A DNA stretch of 64,000 bases from assembly GCA_937974175.1 (NCBI GenBank), contig CALJIG010000062.1, forward strand, positions 68,283 to 132,282, given 5' to 3'. The position numbers and the translations under genes were made by a program. Each line of letters opens with the position of its first letter. Position 1 is the first letter of the stretch. Positions 1-8,214 of this stretch are shown here, one piece after another. Under the pieces are notes generated by a model, which worked only from the letters and a program-made list of their open reading frames with translations, searched no databases and was not told the origin of the DNA. This stretch comes from an uncultured Ignavibacteria bacterium. GTDB lineage: Bacteria > Bacteroidota > Ignavibacteria > Tepidaquicellales > Tepidaquicellaceae.

Positions 1-1
1 C

Positions 2-1336
2 GATAACAATACGCTTTCATTCCAGATTTTAAACCGCCGTCAGAATAAGCTCGATTTATATTTTGCAGATGCATCAACGGGAAACTCAAAAATAATTCTT
101 TCACGGACAAATAAATATTATCTGGAGATAAACAGTGATCTGACATATATTGGTAATACCGGTTTTATATGGAATGAAAACAATAATCTTTACCTGTACG
201 ATTTGAACGGAAAACTTCTGAATAATATCTCTTCAAACAAAGATGATGTTGAAAAATTTTACGGCTACAATGAAAAGAACAATAAAGTATACTTCCAGTC
301 TACTGTTGAATCACCTTTAACCCGTTCTGTATTCTCTGTGAATCTTGACGGCAGCGGAATCCAAAAGCTGACTGAGAAAACAGGATGGAATAAAGCCGAG
401 TTCTCCTCTGATTATTCATTTTTTATAAACACATATTCAACTATTTACACTCCGGATTTTATTACCGTTAACGATGCATCGGGAAAAGAAATCAGAGTAT
501 TGGAAGCCAATGATGAACTGAAAAAAGATATCTCAACACTGAATCTTACCAAGCCGCAAATTTTTACTTTTAAATTATCATCGCCTGTTGCAGGTACAAA
601 CATAGATTACCTTAACGGCTTTATAATTAAGCCTAAAGATTTTGATTCTACTAAAAAATATCCCGTGATGTTTTATACTTACGGCGGACCGGGTTCGCAG
701 ACTGTAAAGGATGAATGGATGGACGAAAAATATTTCTGGTTTGAATATCTTGCAGAGAAGGGAATTATTACCGTCTCCATCGATAACAGGGGAACAGCCG
801 CACGAGGCGAAGCATTTGAAAAATCTTTGTACTTACAGCTCGGGAAATATGAAACTGAAGATATGATTCAGGCTGTAAAATATTTACGTACTCTTCCTTA
901 TATAGATAAAGATAAAATCGGAGTTTACGGGTGGAGCTATGGCGGATACATGGCAGCTATGTGCATTACTCAGGCTGCTGATTATTTTAAAACTGCAGTT
1001 GCAGTAGCGCCGGTGACAAACTGGAGATTCTATGATAACATTTACACGGAAAGGTTTATGCGAACTCCCGATGAAAACGGAGATAACTACGATAATCTTT
1101 CACCGCTCTTAAATGTAAAAAAAATAAAGGGGGATTTTTTTATTGCGCACGGAATGGCAGATGATAATGTTCATCTGCAGAATACAACTGAGATGATTGC
1201 GGAAATGATTAAGAACAATATCAGATACGATTCCGAGCTTTACCCCGATAAAAATCATGGAATATCAGGAGGTAAAACCCGGCTGCATCTTTATACAAGA
1301 ATTACAAATTTTCTTTTAAAGTCATTCGGAAAGTAA
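2..1336 (+). CDS. S9 family peptidase (dipeptidyl peptidase IV-like), C-terminal part
   Basis: The reading frame is open from base 2, so the gene begins before the window; about 444 C-terminal codons are present. The first ~190 residues look like the end of a DPP IV beta-propeller (short strands with 'LYLYDLNG'-like blades). The rest is an alpha/beta hydrolase: 'YTYGGPGSQ' oxyanion region, nucleophile elbow GWSYGG near base 945, acid in 'MADDNVH', and catalytic His in 'DKNHGIS' close to the end. These are the Ser-Asp-His triad positions of the prolyl oligopeptidase family, which removes dipeptides or cuts peptides after Pro or Ala. The missing N-terminus probably carries an export signal, as in Bacteroidota homologues (inference). 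The next gene is convergent. Confidence 0.93.
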   Translation, partial: DNNTLSFQILNRRQNKLDLYFADASTGNSKIILSRTNKYYLEINSDLTYIGNTGFIWNENNNLYLYDLNGKLLNNISSNKDDVEKFYGYNEKNNKVYFQSTVESPLTRSVFSVNLDGSGIQKLTEKTGWNKAEFSSDYSFFINTYSTIYTPDFITVNDASGKEIRVLEANDELKKDISTLNLTKPQIFTFKLSSPVAGTNIDYLNGFIIKPKDFDSTKKYPVMFYTYGGPGSQTVKDEWMDEKYFWFEYLAEKGIITVSIDNRGTAARGEAFEKSLYLQLGKYETEDMIQAVKYLRTLPYIDKDKIGVYGWSYGGYMAAMCITQAADYFKTAVAVAPVTNWRFYDNIYTERFMRTPDENGDNYDNLSPLLNVKKIKGDFFIAHGMADDNVHLQNTTEMIAEMIKNNIRYDSELYPDKNHGISGGKTRLHLYTRITNFLLKSFGK

Positions 1337-1358
1337 TCCGATATTAAATAGATATAAA

Positions 1359-3212
1359 TCAGCTTCCCATCCAGGCTTTTCTTAATCTTAGCTGTTCTTC
1401 TGTAGGATTTTTAGAAAGCTTTACTTCCGGCTTACCTTCAGCGGTTACCATTTTCATTTTTCCTTTCAGCAAGACTAATTTTTCATTTCCGTCAGCATCT
1501 TTTCTTGCAACTTCAATTTCTACATCTTCTCCCTCTACTGCCTTAGTAAAGAAATCATTTATTATGCTTTGTATCTTTGATACTTCAAGCTCCTTTCCGT
1601 TTACCTTTGTGTACTGGTCGCCCTGCTTTAAGCCGAGACTTTTTCCGAATTCATCAATATCATCTGACTTAATGTAAATTCTTTTAGTCTTCATGTCAAA
1701 ATCAATTGCCTGAGTGCCAAGGCTGAACTCTTTCTCTTTTGCTCCACCGCCGAAATCAAGCCCTACAACAGATAAAAATTCTTTGTATGGAAGTTTTTTG
1801 CTTCCTTCTACATACGTTGCAAAAAATTCTCTTATTTCAGGATAAGTCATAGCAGTTATTTCATCGAATAACTCTTCATCTACAAATGATTTTTCAGCGC
1901 CGTATTTTTTTGATAAGTCACGAAGTAAATCAATAAGCCCGTAGCTGCCATAGGAAAGCTGCCTTAATTTTATATCGAGACACATTCCGATAAGCGCGCC
2001 TTTTTCATAAACATTCTGATATTGTTTTTCATATTTTCCCAATGCATACTTACTCATTTCCGTGAAAGGCAGAGTGTCATTATAAAATTTTGAGACGAGA
2101 ATTTTTCTTTCGATATCCTTCGTAAACTCTGCCGGAGAGTTTACGCCGCTTCTTACCAAGGCAATCATTGAATTGTATTCAGTAACGCCTTCGTATAGCC
2201 AAAGATGTTTTGACATTTTAGGAACGTTGTAATCAAAATTTCCTATCTCTTCCGAATGAATTCCCAGCGGAGTTATAATATGGAAAAATTCATGCGCGGC
2301 AGTATGTTTTACCTGACCTTCAATCGCCCCGGGAGGCGCTTCGCCCAATGAATACAACGATGAGTTATTATGCTCTAAGGCACCCGCTGCTCCTGAACCT
2401 GCCATACCTTTAAAGAAATAAAACAGGAATGCATATTTTTTAACAGGCAGCTCGCCGCCTAAATAATTTGCTGATGCTTCAAGCAAAGCTTTTGTACTTC
2501 CTGCAACAAATTTTGAATTCACCATTTTGTTCGGAGAGTAAACAGAGATAAGTACATCTGTTCCTGCTACATTTATAATGGTTGTATCCGGAATGTTATA
2601 CATCATAGGAGAATCAACAAGTGTGAAGTAATCTTTCACTCTGAATTCATCTCTTGTCTCATCGCTGAAGTCTGCTATTAAAGGAGTTGAGCCGTAAAAT
2701 CCCTGCGGCTTTGTTATATCGATTATGTATTCATTGGTTTTCATATCATCAAAGTATCCGAAGAAGCCGTGCGTATTAATTACAAAATTATCTTTAGAAA
2801 TATTTGTGCCTGCCGGCTCGAATATAAATTTACCTGTATCTTTTGAATCAAAAGTATCTTCTACCCAGTAAGTCAGTTTCTTTAATTTCTTTGCATCGGT
2901 TATTTTCCAGCTGTTAATATCTTCTCTTTCGACTGAAAGCTCGTTGTTGTTTTTATCAAAAGCCTTCAGGTCTTTTACAAATCTTCCGAAATCGTAAATA
3001 CTGTATGTGCCCGGAACCATCTTCGGCATTCTGAAAATTGCTTCATCTGAAGAAAACTTCGGCGCCGTCATTTCAACCATAAGCATATCGTCCTTCACGT
3101 TAGTAAGGTCGAGGGAACATTTTATTGGGTTATCTTTATTCTGCGCATACGCTTCGATTGGAAGAAAGTAGCAGGTAGAAAGTATAAAGATTAAAAGAAA
3201 TATTTTTTTCAT
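1359..3212 (-). CDS. M61 family glycyl aminopeptidase-like protease with PDZ domain
   Basis: A 617-aa protein with a Sec signal peptide (Lys-Lys, hydrophobic stretch, cleavage near AYAQ at residues 21-24), so periplasmic or surface located. Residues ~25-200 form the beta-rich N-terminal domain of M61 peptidases. The zinc motif HEFFH lies at ~307-311, with the downstream Glu ligand in 'LYEGVTEY' near 341. A PDZ-like domain covers ~495-590 ('GLKQGDQYTKVNGKEL'). The order (N domain, thermolysin-like catalytic domain, PDZ) is the standard M61 architecture and the length is normal. It converges on the S9 peptidase with a 22-base gap. The likely role is degradation of peptides outside the cytoplasm; the substrate is unknown. 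Confidence 0.92.
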   Translation of the reverse strand: MKKIFLLIFILSTCYFLPIEAYAQNKDNPIKCSLDLTNVKDDMLMVEMTAPKFSSDEAIFRMPKMVPGTYSIYDFGRFVKDLKAFDKNNNELSVEREDINSWKITDAKKLKKLTYWVEDTFDSKDTGKFIFEPAGTNISKDNFVINTHGFFGYFDDMKTNEYIIDITKPQGFYGSTPLIADFSDETRDEFRVKDYFTLVDSPMMYNIPDTTIINVAGTDVLISVYSPNKMVNSKFVAGSTKALLEASANYLGGELPVKKYAFLFYFFKGMAGSGAAGALEHNNSSLYSLGEAPPGAIEGQVKHTAAHEFFHIITPLGIHSEEIGNFDYNVPKMSKHLWLYEGVTEYNSMIALVRSGVNSPAEFTKDIERKILVSKFYNDTLPFTEMSKYALGKYEKQYQNVYEKGALIGMCLDIKLRQLSYGSYGLIDLLRDLSKKYGAEKSFVDEELFDEITAMTYPEIREFFATYVEGSKKLPYKEFLSVVGLDFGGGAKEKEFSLGTQAIDFDMKTKRIYIKSDDIDEFGKSLGLKQGDQYTKVNGKELEVSKIQSIINDFFTKAVEGEDVEIEVARKDADGNEKLVLLKGKMKMVTAEGKPEVKLSKNPTEEQLRLRKAWMGS

Positions 3213-3279
3213 TATTATTTTGTTATATGGGATAGTTATACGGTTATATAGTGTATTTGTTGGGTTGGTTTTGGAATTT

Positions 3280-3372
3280 CCCCCTCCTTACTAAGGAGGG
3301 GGATTAAGGGGGAGGTTAGAGGAAACTCTTCCCATTAACCCCTCCCTAACCCTCCCCTTAGTAAGGGGAGGG
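3280..3372. repeat. Paired C/G-rich palindromes (dispersed intergenic repeat)
   Basis: Two perfect hairpins, CCCCCTCCTT-ACT-AAGGAGGGGG (3280-3302) and CCCTCCCCTT-AGT-AAGGGGAGGG (3350-3372), are separated by 47 bases of mixed purine/pyrimidine sequence. The outer ends are near-inverted copies of each other, so the element is a palindrome made of two palindromes. Related single hairpins occur at 9523-9543 and 63650-63670. It is a dispersed repeat that probably also acts as a bidirectional terminator. Confidence 0.75.
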
Positions 3373-3382
3373 AATTTATTTC

Positions 3383-3670
3383 TTATTCTACAAAGTCCTT
3401 AAATTTTTCATGATGCTTACCCGGAGTGAACTCAATCACTTCATACTCTGCAACACCTTTTAAATTATATGGGTCGTTTTTTATTATCTCATCTATCTCT
3501 TCTCTGCTTTTTGCATGGGAAAGTAACACTCCGCCTGTAAGCGTACTTCTTCTTCCTGAGCAAATCAGTTTATCTTTTTCATACAGAGTATCTAAGTATG
3601 CGCGATGCTCTGCAACAACTGCATTTACTTCCTCTATCGGCTTTGTGTAGTTGATTAGGATGATGAACAT
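3383..3670 (-). CDS. YciI-like family protein
   Basis: A 95-aa protein made of one ferredoxin-like alpha/beta fold. It has the YciI signature: an N-terminal strand 'MFIILINYTKP', the helix with 'AEHRAYLDTLYEKDKL' containing the conserved His, a Ser/Gly turn ('CSGRRSTLTGGVLL') and the 'NDPYNLKGVAEYEVIEF' strand. YciI-like proteins are small cytoplasmic dimers with a putative His-Asp active site; most have no known substrate. It sits alone between repeat sequences, in the same direction as its neighbours but with gaps too long to claim an operon. Confidence 0.88.
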   Translation of the reverse strand: MFIILINYTKPIEEVNAVVAEHRAYLDTLYEKDKLICSGRRSTLTGGVLLSHAKSREEIDEIIKNDPYNLKGVAEYEVIEFTPGKHHEKFKDFVE

Positions 3671-3695
3671 TGGTCGTTATTCGTTTTTTGGTTGT

Positions 3696-3765
3696 TAGTT
3701 ATTCGTTGTGTGTTATTTGTTGTTCGTTTATTTGTTTTCCTCGAGCAACGAGCAACGAATAACTA
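3696..3765. repeat. Inverted repeat with 13-bp perfect arms
   Basis: TAGTTATTCGTTG (3696-3708) is matched by its reverse complement CAACGAATAACTA (3753-3765). The space between holds degenerate GTTATTCGTT-like copies, giving a G/T-rich then C/A-rich stretch of about 100 bases between the YciI and PorD-like genes. It looks like dispersed intergenic repeat DNA rather than a specific site. Confidence 0.6.
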
Positions 3766-3774
3766 AGAACGAAA

Positions 3775-4704
3775 TCACCGCGCTTTCCGCTGCGAGTCTT
3801 CATATACACTTCTGTGTGACGGGTCAAACTTTATTATTTTATCATAGATTGCTCTATCCCCGTAATCGATAAACAGATTAGCTATCTCTTTATTCTTTGC
3901 ATCATAAAAAATATCTATGTTATAAGATTTTATTTCCGACTTTCTTACCTGGTCTATTCTTTCAAGTGCGCTGAGAACATTTTTAAATCCCGCTCTCTTG
4001 TTTATACTCATAGAATCAATCCCCATCCATTCATATTCAAACAGACCCTTTCGGTATCCGTCGAAACGGACACTTAATAATTCCTGTACAATCTGCAGAC
4101 GCGTCGGCTTAGAACCTCCGCCTGATTCTGTCCAGCCTTTTTTATCTGACATTGGCTTATTGCAAATATCCAGCGCTTTCTGATAAAGAGCAGTGCCGCC
4201 TTTTACAAAATATGTATCTTCGTCATATCCTAAAACCATGTATGCATAATAATCCAGAAGGCTTAACAGAGCATCGAAACGCGAATCATTTTTTTCAAAC
4301 CTGAGTGAATTATTATACGCAAAGCTGACCCGTTCATCCAGAAACTGAAACAAAGGGGGCGGCTGTACTGGGTTAGTTTGTTTTATAGTAGCATCACCAA
4401 TCTTTCTTGTACTTTGCACAAAAAGCGAAACATCGTAGTTATCAGTGCTTGGGCTTGACCGGAAAAAAAACTGAAAAGTTACTTCTACGGTGTATTCAGG
4501 TTCGATTACTTTTGAATGAAATTTATTTCGGTTCAGATAATCCGATACCTGTGTTTGAAAATTAACAAGTTTATCTTTTACAGCAGAGGGTAGCGTAGAA
4601 TAATCTACTATTACCGTAGCTTTTATATCCTGAGCCTGAATGGTTTTAATTGCAAAAATAAAGCATACAAACAAAAACATTAAAATTTTGAGTCTTTGAG
4701 CCAT
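3775..4704 (-). CDS. porD: DUF4835 / PorD-like protein, probable type IX secretion accessory
   Basis: A 309-aa protein with a signal peptide (hydrophobic residues ~7-22, cleavage near 'IQAQD'). The body matches what I know of the DUF4835 family: an N-terminal 'ATVIVDYS' strand, 'LNRNKF', 'FFFRSSPSTDNYDVSLFVQSTRKIG', 'PPPLFQFLDERVSFAY', then 'LLSLLDYYAYMVLGYDEDTY' and 'ALDICN'. Family members are annotated as PorD, implicated in type IX secretion and gliding in Bacteroidota. This agrees with the many T9SS sorting domains in the window. The gene stands alone and is divergent from the PfkB kinase across a 234-base gap. The symbol follows family naming and has not been tested here. Confidence 0.8.
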   Translation of the reverse strand: MAQRLKILMFLFVCFIFAIKTIQAQDIKATVIVDYSTLPSAVKDKLVNFQTQVSDYLNRNKFHSKVIEPEYTVEVTFQFFFRSSPSTDNYDVSLFVQSTRKIGDATIKQTNPVQPPPLFQFLDERVSFAYNNSLRFEKNDSRFDALLSLLDYYAYMVLGYDEDTYFVKGGTALYQKALDICNKPMSDKKGWTESGGGSKPTRLQIVQELLSVRFDGYRKGLFEYEWMGIDSMSINKRAGFKNVLSALERIDQVRKSEIKSYNIDIFYDAKNKEIANLFIDYGDRAIYDKIIKFDPSHRSVYEDSQRKAR

Positions 4705-4882
4705 TTTCTCTAACTATTTATTATAGTATTTTTTGGTTAAATTTATAGTATAGTAAACAATAATCAATTCACTTATTAGTTAATTAAAATCGCCGAATTA
4801 TATTACTATATTTAAAGCAATATTTCCAAAAAAAGTTTCAATTTGCTTTTAACCGGTAAAATTATTCTGCGTGTGCAAATCC

Positions 4883-4895
4883 CGGAATTATTCCG
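4883..4895. promoter_or_regulatory. 13-nt perfect palindrome in divergent promoter region
   Basis: CGGAAT-T-ATTCCG lies 44 bases upstream of the PfkB kinase start, within the divergent gap 4705-4938. Its size and place suit an operator, but I can name no regulator, and the rest of the gap is AT-rich without a clear promoter match. Confidence 0.3.
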
Positions 4896-4938
4896 AAATC
4901 CTTCTGTTTTATTAACCTAAATGAACTTAAATCCATAA

Positions 4939-5874
4939 ATGAATTATCTTGTAATTGGCGAACCCTGTGTTGATGTAATACATAAAATGAATAACGAAAT
5001 TCTTCACAGCTACGGCGGCATACTTTACTCATTAATAACAATGTCCGTGCTGGCTAAGAAGGACGATAAAGTTATTCCTGTAATGAATCTGGGCGAAGAT
5101 GAATTTGAAAACATCACAAACATTTTAAAAAAATATCCCAATATAGATCTTTCGGGAATTCAAAAGTGCGGGCATCCTACACGTAAGGTAAACCTTTATT
5201 ACAATCTTTATAATTCAGATAAAAAGGCACGGCTTGAGCAGTCAACTGAGCCTACCTATGAAATTACTTTCGACTGGATAAAAAATTTCCTTCCCGCTGC
5301 AGATGCAATTCTGATAAATATGATTTCCGGAGTTGATATTTCCCTCGAGACTTTGAAAAAAGTCCGCGCTAAGTTCAAAGGATTTATACATATAGATATT
5401 CATAATATCGTGATGGAAATGGATGCAGAGGGACACAGATCTCACCGCGCTATACCTGACTGGAAAGAATGGTGCTCAAACTCCGATACAGTTCAGATGA
5501 ATGAGTTCGAAGCAGCAACACTTACCGAAGATAAAAAAAATGAGTATGCAATTGCAGAGGAGATATTGCTGAAAGAAGATAGCACTGTCAAAGGGTTTGT
5601 AATTACCAGAGGTAAGATGGGTGTATCAGGATTTGTAAAGAAAGAAAAAAAATACGGCGAAGAAAAATTTTTAGATGTAGATAAGCACGATTTAAGCTCG
5701 ATTGAAAATCCTCACTTCAAAGATTCTACCGGCTGCGGAGATGTATTTGCAGCATCATTCACAATTGATTACTCCACAGGTAAAGATTTTGAAAAGGCAG
5801 TTCACTTTGCAAACAGAAAGGCTTCTTTCAAATCTTCACTCGACGGCATTGACGAATTAATAAAGCTAAGATAA
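4939..5874 (+). CDS. PfkB family carbohydrate kinase
   Basis: A 311-aa ribokinase/PfkB-type sugar kinase. The N-terminus 'NYLVIGEPCVDVIHK' is the first beta strand with its Asp. A Gly-rich 'YGGILYSLIT' follows near residue 27, and the C-terminal signature 'DSTGCGDVFAASF' (near residue 265) carries the catalytic Asp and anion hole; GCGD replaces the more common GAGD. The family phosphorylates sugars, nucleosides or sugar phosphates using ATP; the substrate cannot be read from sequence. It is followed after 12 bases by a dTDP-rhamnose pathway gene, so the two are probably co-transcribed. Confidence 0.88.
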   Translation: MNYLVIGEPCVDVIHKMNNEILHSYGGILYSLITMSVLAKKDDKVIPVMNLGEDEFENITNILKKYPNIDLSGIQKCGHPTRKVNLYYNLYNSDKKARLEQSTEPTYEITFDWIKNFLPAADAILINMISGVDISLETLKKVRAKFKGFIHIDIHNIVMEMDAEGHRSHRAIPDWKEWCSNSDTVQMNEFEAATLTEDKKNEYAIAEEILLKEDSTVKGFVITRGKMGVSGFVKKEKKYGEEKFLDVDKHDLSSIENPHFKDSTGCGDVFAASFTIDYSTGKDFEKAVHFANRKASFKSSLDGIDELIKLR

Positions 5875-5886
5875 AAGATTTACAAA

Positions 5887-6780
5887 ATGAAAATATTTAT
5901 TACAGGTGCGAACGGACTTTTAGGGCAGGCAGTCACATCAATTTTTACAAGAGAAACAGGATGGGAATTAATATGCTCATCCATCGAAGATAAATCCTTC
6001 CTCGACTACGGCAATAAATACGAGAAGCTTGATATCACCAATAAGGAAGAAGTCAAGCGCGTAATAAATCTTCACCGACCCGATATAATAATAAACTGCG
6101 CAGCATATACAAACGTTGACGGATGCGAAACTGAGAGGGAGCTTTGCTGGAGACTGAACGTTGACGGAGTAAAAAATCTTATCATCGCTGCGAAAAAAGA
6201 AGACAGCAGAATAATTCATATCTCAACCGATTATGTCTTCGACGGAAAAAACGGACCTTACACTGAAGACGATACACCAAACCCGATTTCATTTTACGGC
6301 CGCTCGAAGCTCGCCGCTGAAAACGCTCTTACAACCAGTGATGTAAGGCATGCAATAGTCCGCACAATGGTTCTCTTCGGTATAGGAGTAAACATTAAGC
6401 CTAACTTTGCTTTATGGATGATTGATAAACTGAAGGCAGGTGAGAAAATAAATATCGTAGATGACCAGGTTGGAAATGCAACGATGGTAGATGATTTAGC
6501 ATGGGGGATATTGAAGCTCGCCGAAAAAAATCTTACAGGGATTTTCAACATCGCAGGAAGCGATATACTTTCGCGATACGACTTTGCTTTAAAAATCTGC
6601 GAGGTATTTGATTTTAATAAAGCATTAGTAAGTAAAATAAAAACTGCAGATTTAAACCAGCCCGCGCCGCGCCCGCTTAACTCAGGATTAGTTGTCCTCA
6701 AAGCCTCCTCACAGTTAGGATTACATTTAATGGACTCGCTGGAAGCGATACGACTTTTAAAAACACAATTGGGAACATAG
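5887..6780 (+). CDS. rfbD: dTDP-4-dehydrorhamnose reductase
   Basis: A 297-aa extended short-chain dehydrogenase. The N-terminal Rossmann motif 'ITGANGLLGQAV' binds NAD(P)H. 'PDIIINCAAYTNVDGCETE' and 'HISTDYVFDG' are RmlD signatures, and the active-site Tyr/Lys pair is in 'FYGRSKLAAE' near residues 138-142. RmlD reduces dTDP-4-dehydro-L-rhamnose to dTDP-L-rhamnose for surface polysaccharide. The length is typical. The other rml genes are not in the window, so the precise substrate is inferred from family match. It lies 12 bases after the PfkB kinase. Confidence 0.9.
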   Translation: MKIFITGANGLLGQAVTSIFTRETGWELICSSIEDKSFLDYGNKYEKLDITNKEEVKRVINLHRPDIIINCAAYTNVDGCETERELCWRLNVDGVKNLIIAAKKEDSRIIHISTDYVFDGKNGPYTEDDTPNPISFYGRSKLAAENALTTSDVRHAIVRTMVLFGIGVNIKPNFALWMIDKLKAGEKINIVDDQVGNATMVDDLAWGILKLAEKNLTGIFNIAGSDILSRYDFALKICEVFDFNKALVSKIKTADLNQPAPRPLNSGLVVLKASSQLGLHLMDSLEAIRLLKTQLGT

Positions 6781-6815
6781 AGAATTAAGAAGATTATTTA
6801 AACTTTATTTGCTAA

Positions 6816-7190
6816 GTGAAAAATCTTATTGTTTTTACCGTCGGTCTAATATTTAGCATTATTACGGGATATATAGTAATGTGTTTTTATTTTGGATTGA
6901 ATGAAATGAATCATAGTAAAAATATTGAAATTGTTAAACTATCCTTTTTTATCAATATATTTTTGTTAAGTTTTCTATTTTTGTATTCGTTTATAGATAA
7001 ATATAAGTGGGGTATAGTTATTTCATTAGTTGCATCATGCTTATTCGCTTTGTATGGTAATTATCTGATTGAATCTCCAAAACATTACATTATAATAATT
7101 CTTCCCTTAAGTTTACTTATGAACTCAATTATTATTTTGATGGCAATTTGGAAAATTTATAAGTACATGATCAAGTTAAAATCTGAATAG
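6816..7190 (+). CDS. Hypothetical four-helix membrane protein
   Basis: A 124-aa protein starting at GTG. Four hydrophobic segments are evident, at about residues 3-26, 42-60, 66-86 and 91-115, joined by short polar loops, with a basic C-terminus ('KIYKYMIKLKSE'). I recognise no family or catalytic motif. It follows rfbD after 35 bases on the same strand and could be the last gene of that unit. Base composition is more AT-rich than the neighbours, which can happen in membrane genes and is not by itself evidence of transfer. Confidence 0.6.
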   Translation: MKNLIVFTVGLIFSIITGYIVMCFYFGLNEMNHSKNIEIVKLSFFINIFLLSFLFLYSFIDKYKWGIVISLVASCLFALYGNYLIESPKHYIIIILPLSLLMNSIIILMAIWKIYKYMIKLKSE

Positions 7191-8214
7191 ATATATCTGC
7201 CGTTATTAATCTGATTACAAACAACTAAAATTCCTCACTAGCTGTCAAGCAAAATAAAAATAATTTTACCTATTAGTAGTAATGAGTTACAATTCTTTTT
7301 TAATAAAAATCTTTCTATATATATTATGTAAGTTCGGAAAGTAAATGTGACCTGACAGGTTTTTAATCCTGCCTGCCCCGACTTGGTGGGGTCAGGTCAA
7401 AAACAATAAAATTTCAATATTTAAAATTCATCATGGAAAATTATCAGTATTGTAAAAACAACAACGAGTTTCTAAAAACCCGTCAAGATTGAAAAAATTT
7501 TTTGAATGGGAAATGAAAATGAGTTATTAATTCTCCCCTTGAGGGGAGTCCCGACGAAGTCGGGGAGGGGTGTTTGAACGAACACCCACCGTCTCGCTTT
7601 TAGCGAGCCACCTCCCTCAAGGGAGGAATTATTCTGGTTCGAAGATTTATCAGTCACGATAAAAATCTTCGGTATTGTAAAAACAACAACGAGTTTCTAA
7701 AAACCCGTCAAAAATTCATCAAGATTGGGAAAAATTTGATGAATTACGAATGACCTGACAGGTTTTCAATCCTGTCAGGTCTAAAAACCAAATGTTACAT
7801 TAATGTGACTTTTCGTTACGAAGCAGGAACTTCGTAACGAGTGGGTTGAAAATAAAATGTGACAATAATGTTACATTCGTAGAACTTCCCTCTCTCCCCC
7901 TAAAGCGGGACTTGGTAATTGATAGCTTTCTAAGGGGGAACTGAGGGACTGAAAGTTAGCCGTGGCGGAGCGGTATCAAAATGATGGATTATAAATTCTC
8001 CGGGATTGTAAAAACAACAACGAGATTTTATAAAACCCGTCAAAAATTCGTCAAGATTGAAAATTTTTTTTGATGAAACTGGACGAGACCTGACAGGATT
8101 AAAAACCTGTCAGGTCAAAAAGCAAATGTAACAATAATGCGACTTTTTTTGTAACTCGAAATTCGCCGTAAAATAAGGTATTTTGAAAAATTCACAATAA
8201 TTATACACAAAGTA
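7191..8214. repeat. Gene-free kilobase of interspersed composite repeats
   Basis: No credible gene lies between the small membrane protein and serS. A unit beginning TGTAAAAACAACAACGAG and running through AAACCCGTC to AAGATTG occurs at 7449-7505, 7674-7743 and 8005-8076. A palindrome GACCTGACAGG...CCTGTCAGGTC occurs at 7752-7781 and 8086-8115, with a divergent form at 7349-7398. After the second and third units the order unit, palindrome, CAAATGT-ACA-TAATG is kept, so about 150 bases were copied together. A further hairpin CGTTACGAAG/CTTCGTAACG lies at 7814-7839, and C/G-rich nested hairpins at about 7530-7640. Confidence 0.85.

Noticed and set aside
6294..6701. 135-codon open frame opposite rfbD
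   Set aside because: It lies wholly antisense to a well-supported enzyme gene, with low-quality composition; an antisense shadow.
7472..7657. 61-codon open frame on the minus strand in the repeat region
   Set aside because: It is made entirely of C/G-rich palindromic repeat sequence, has no promoter or start context, and resembles no family.
7191..8214. Possible CRISPR array because of three repeated units
   Set aside because: Repeats are long, imperfect, irregularly spaced (about 225 and 331 bases apart) and contain their own palindromes; no uniform spacers and no cas genes.
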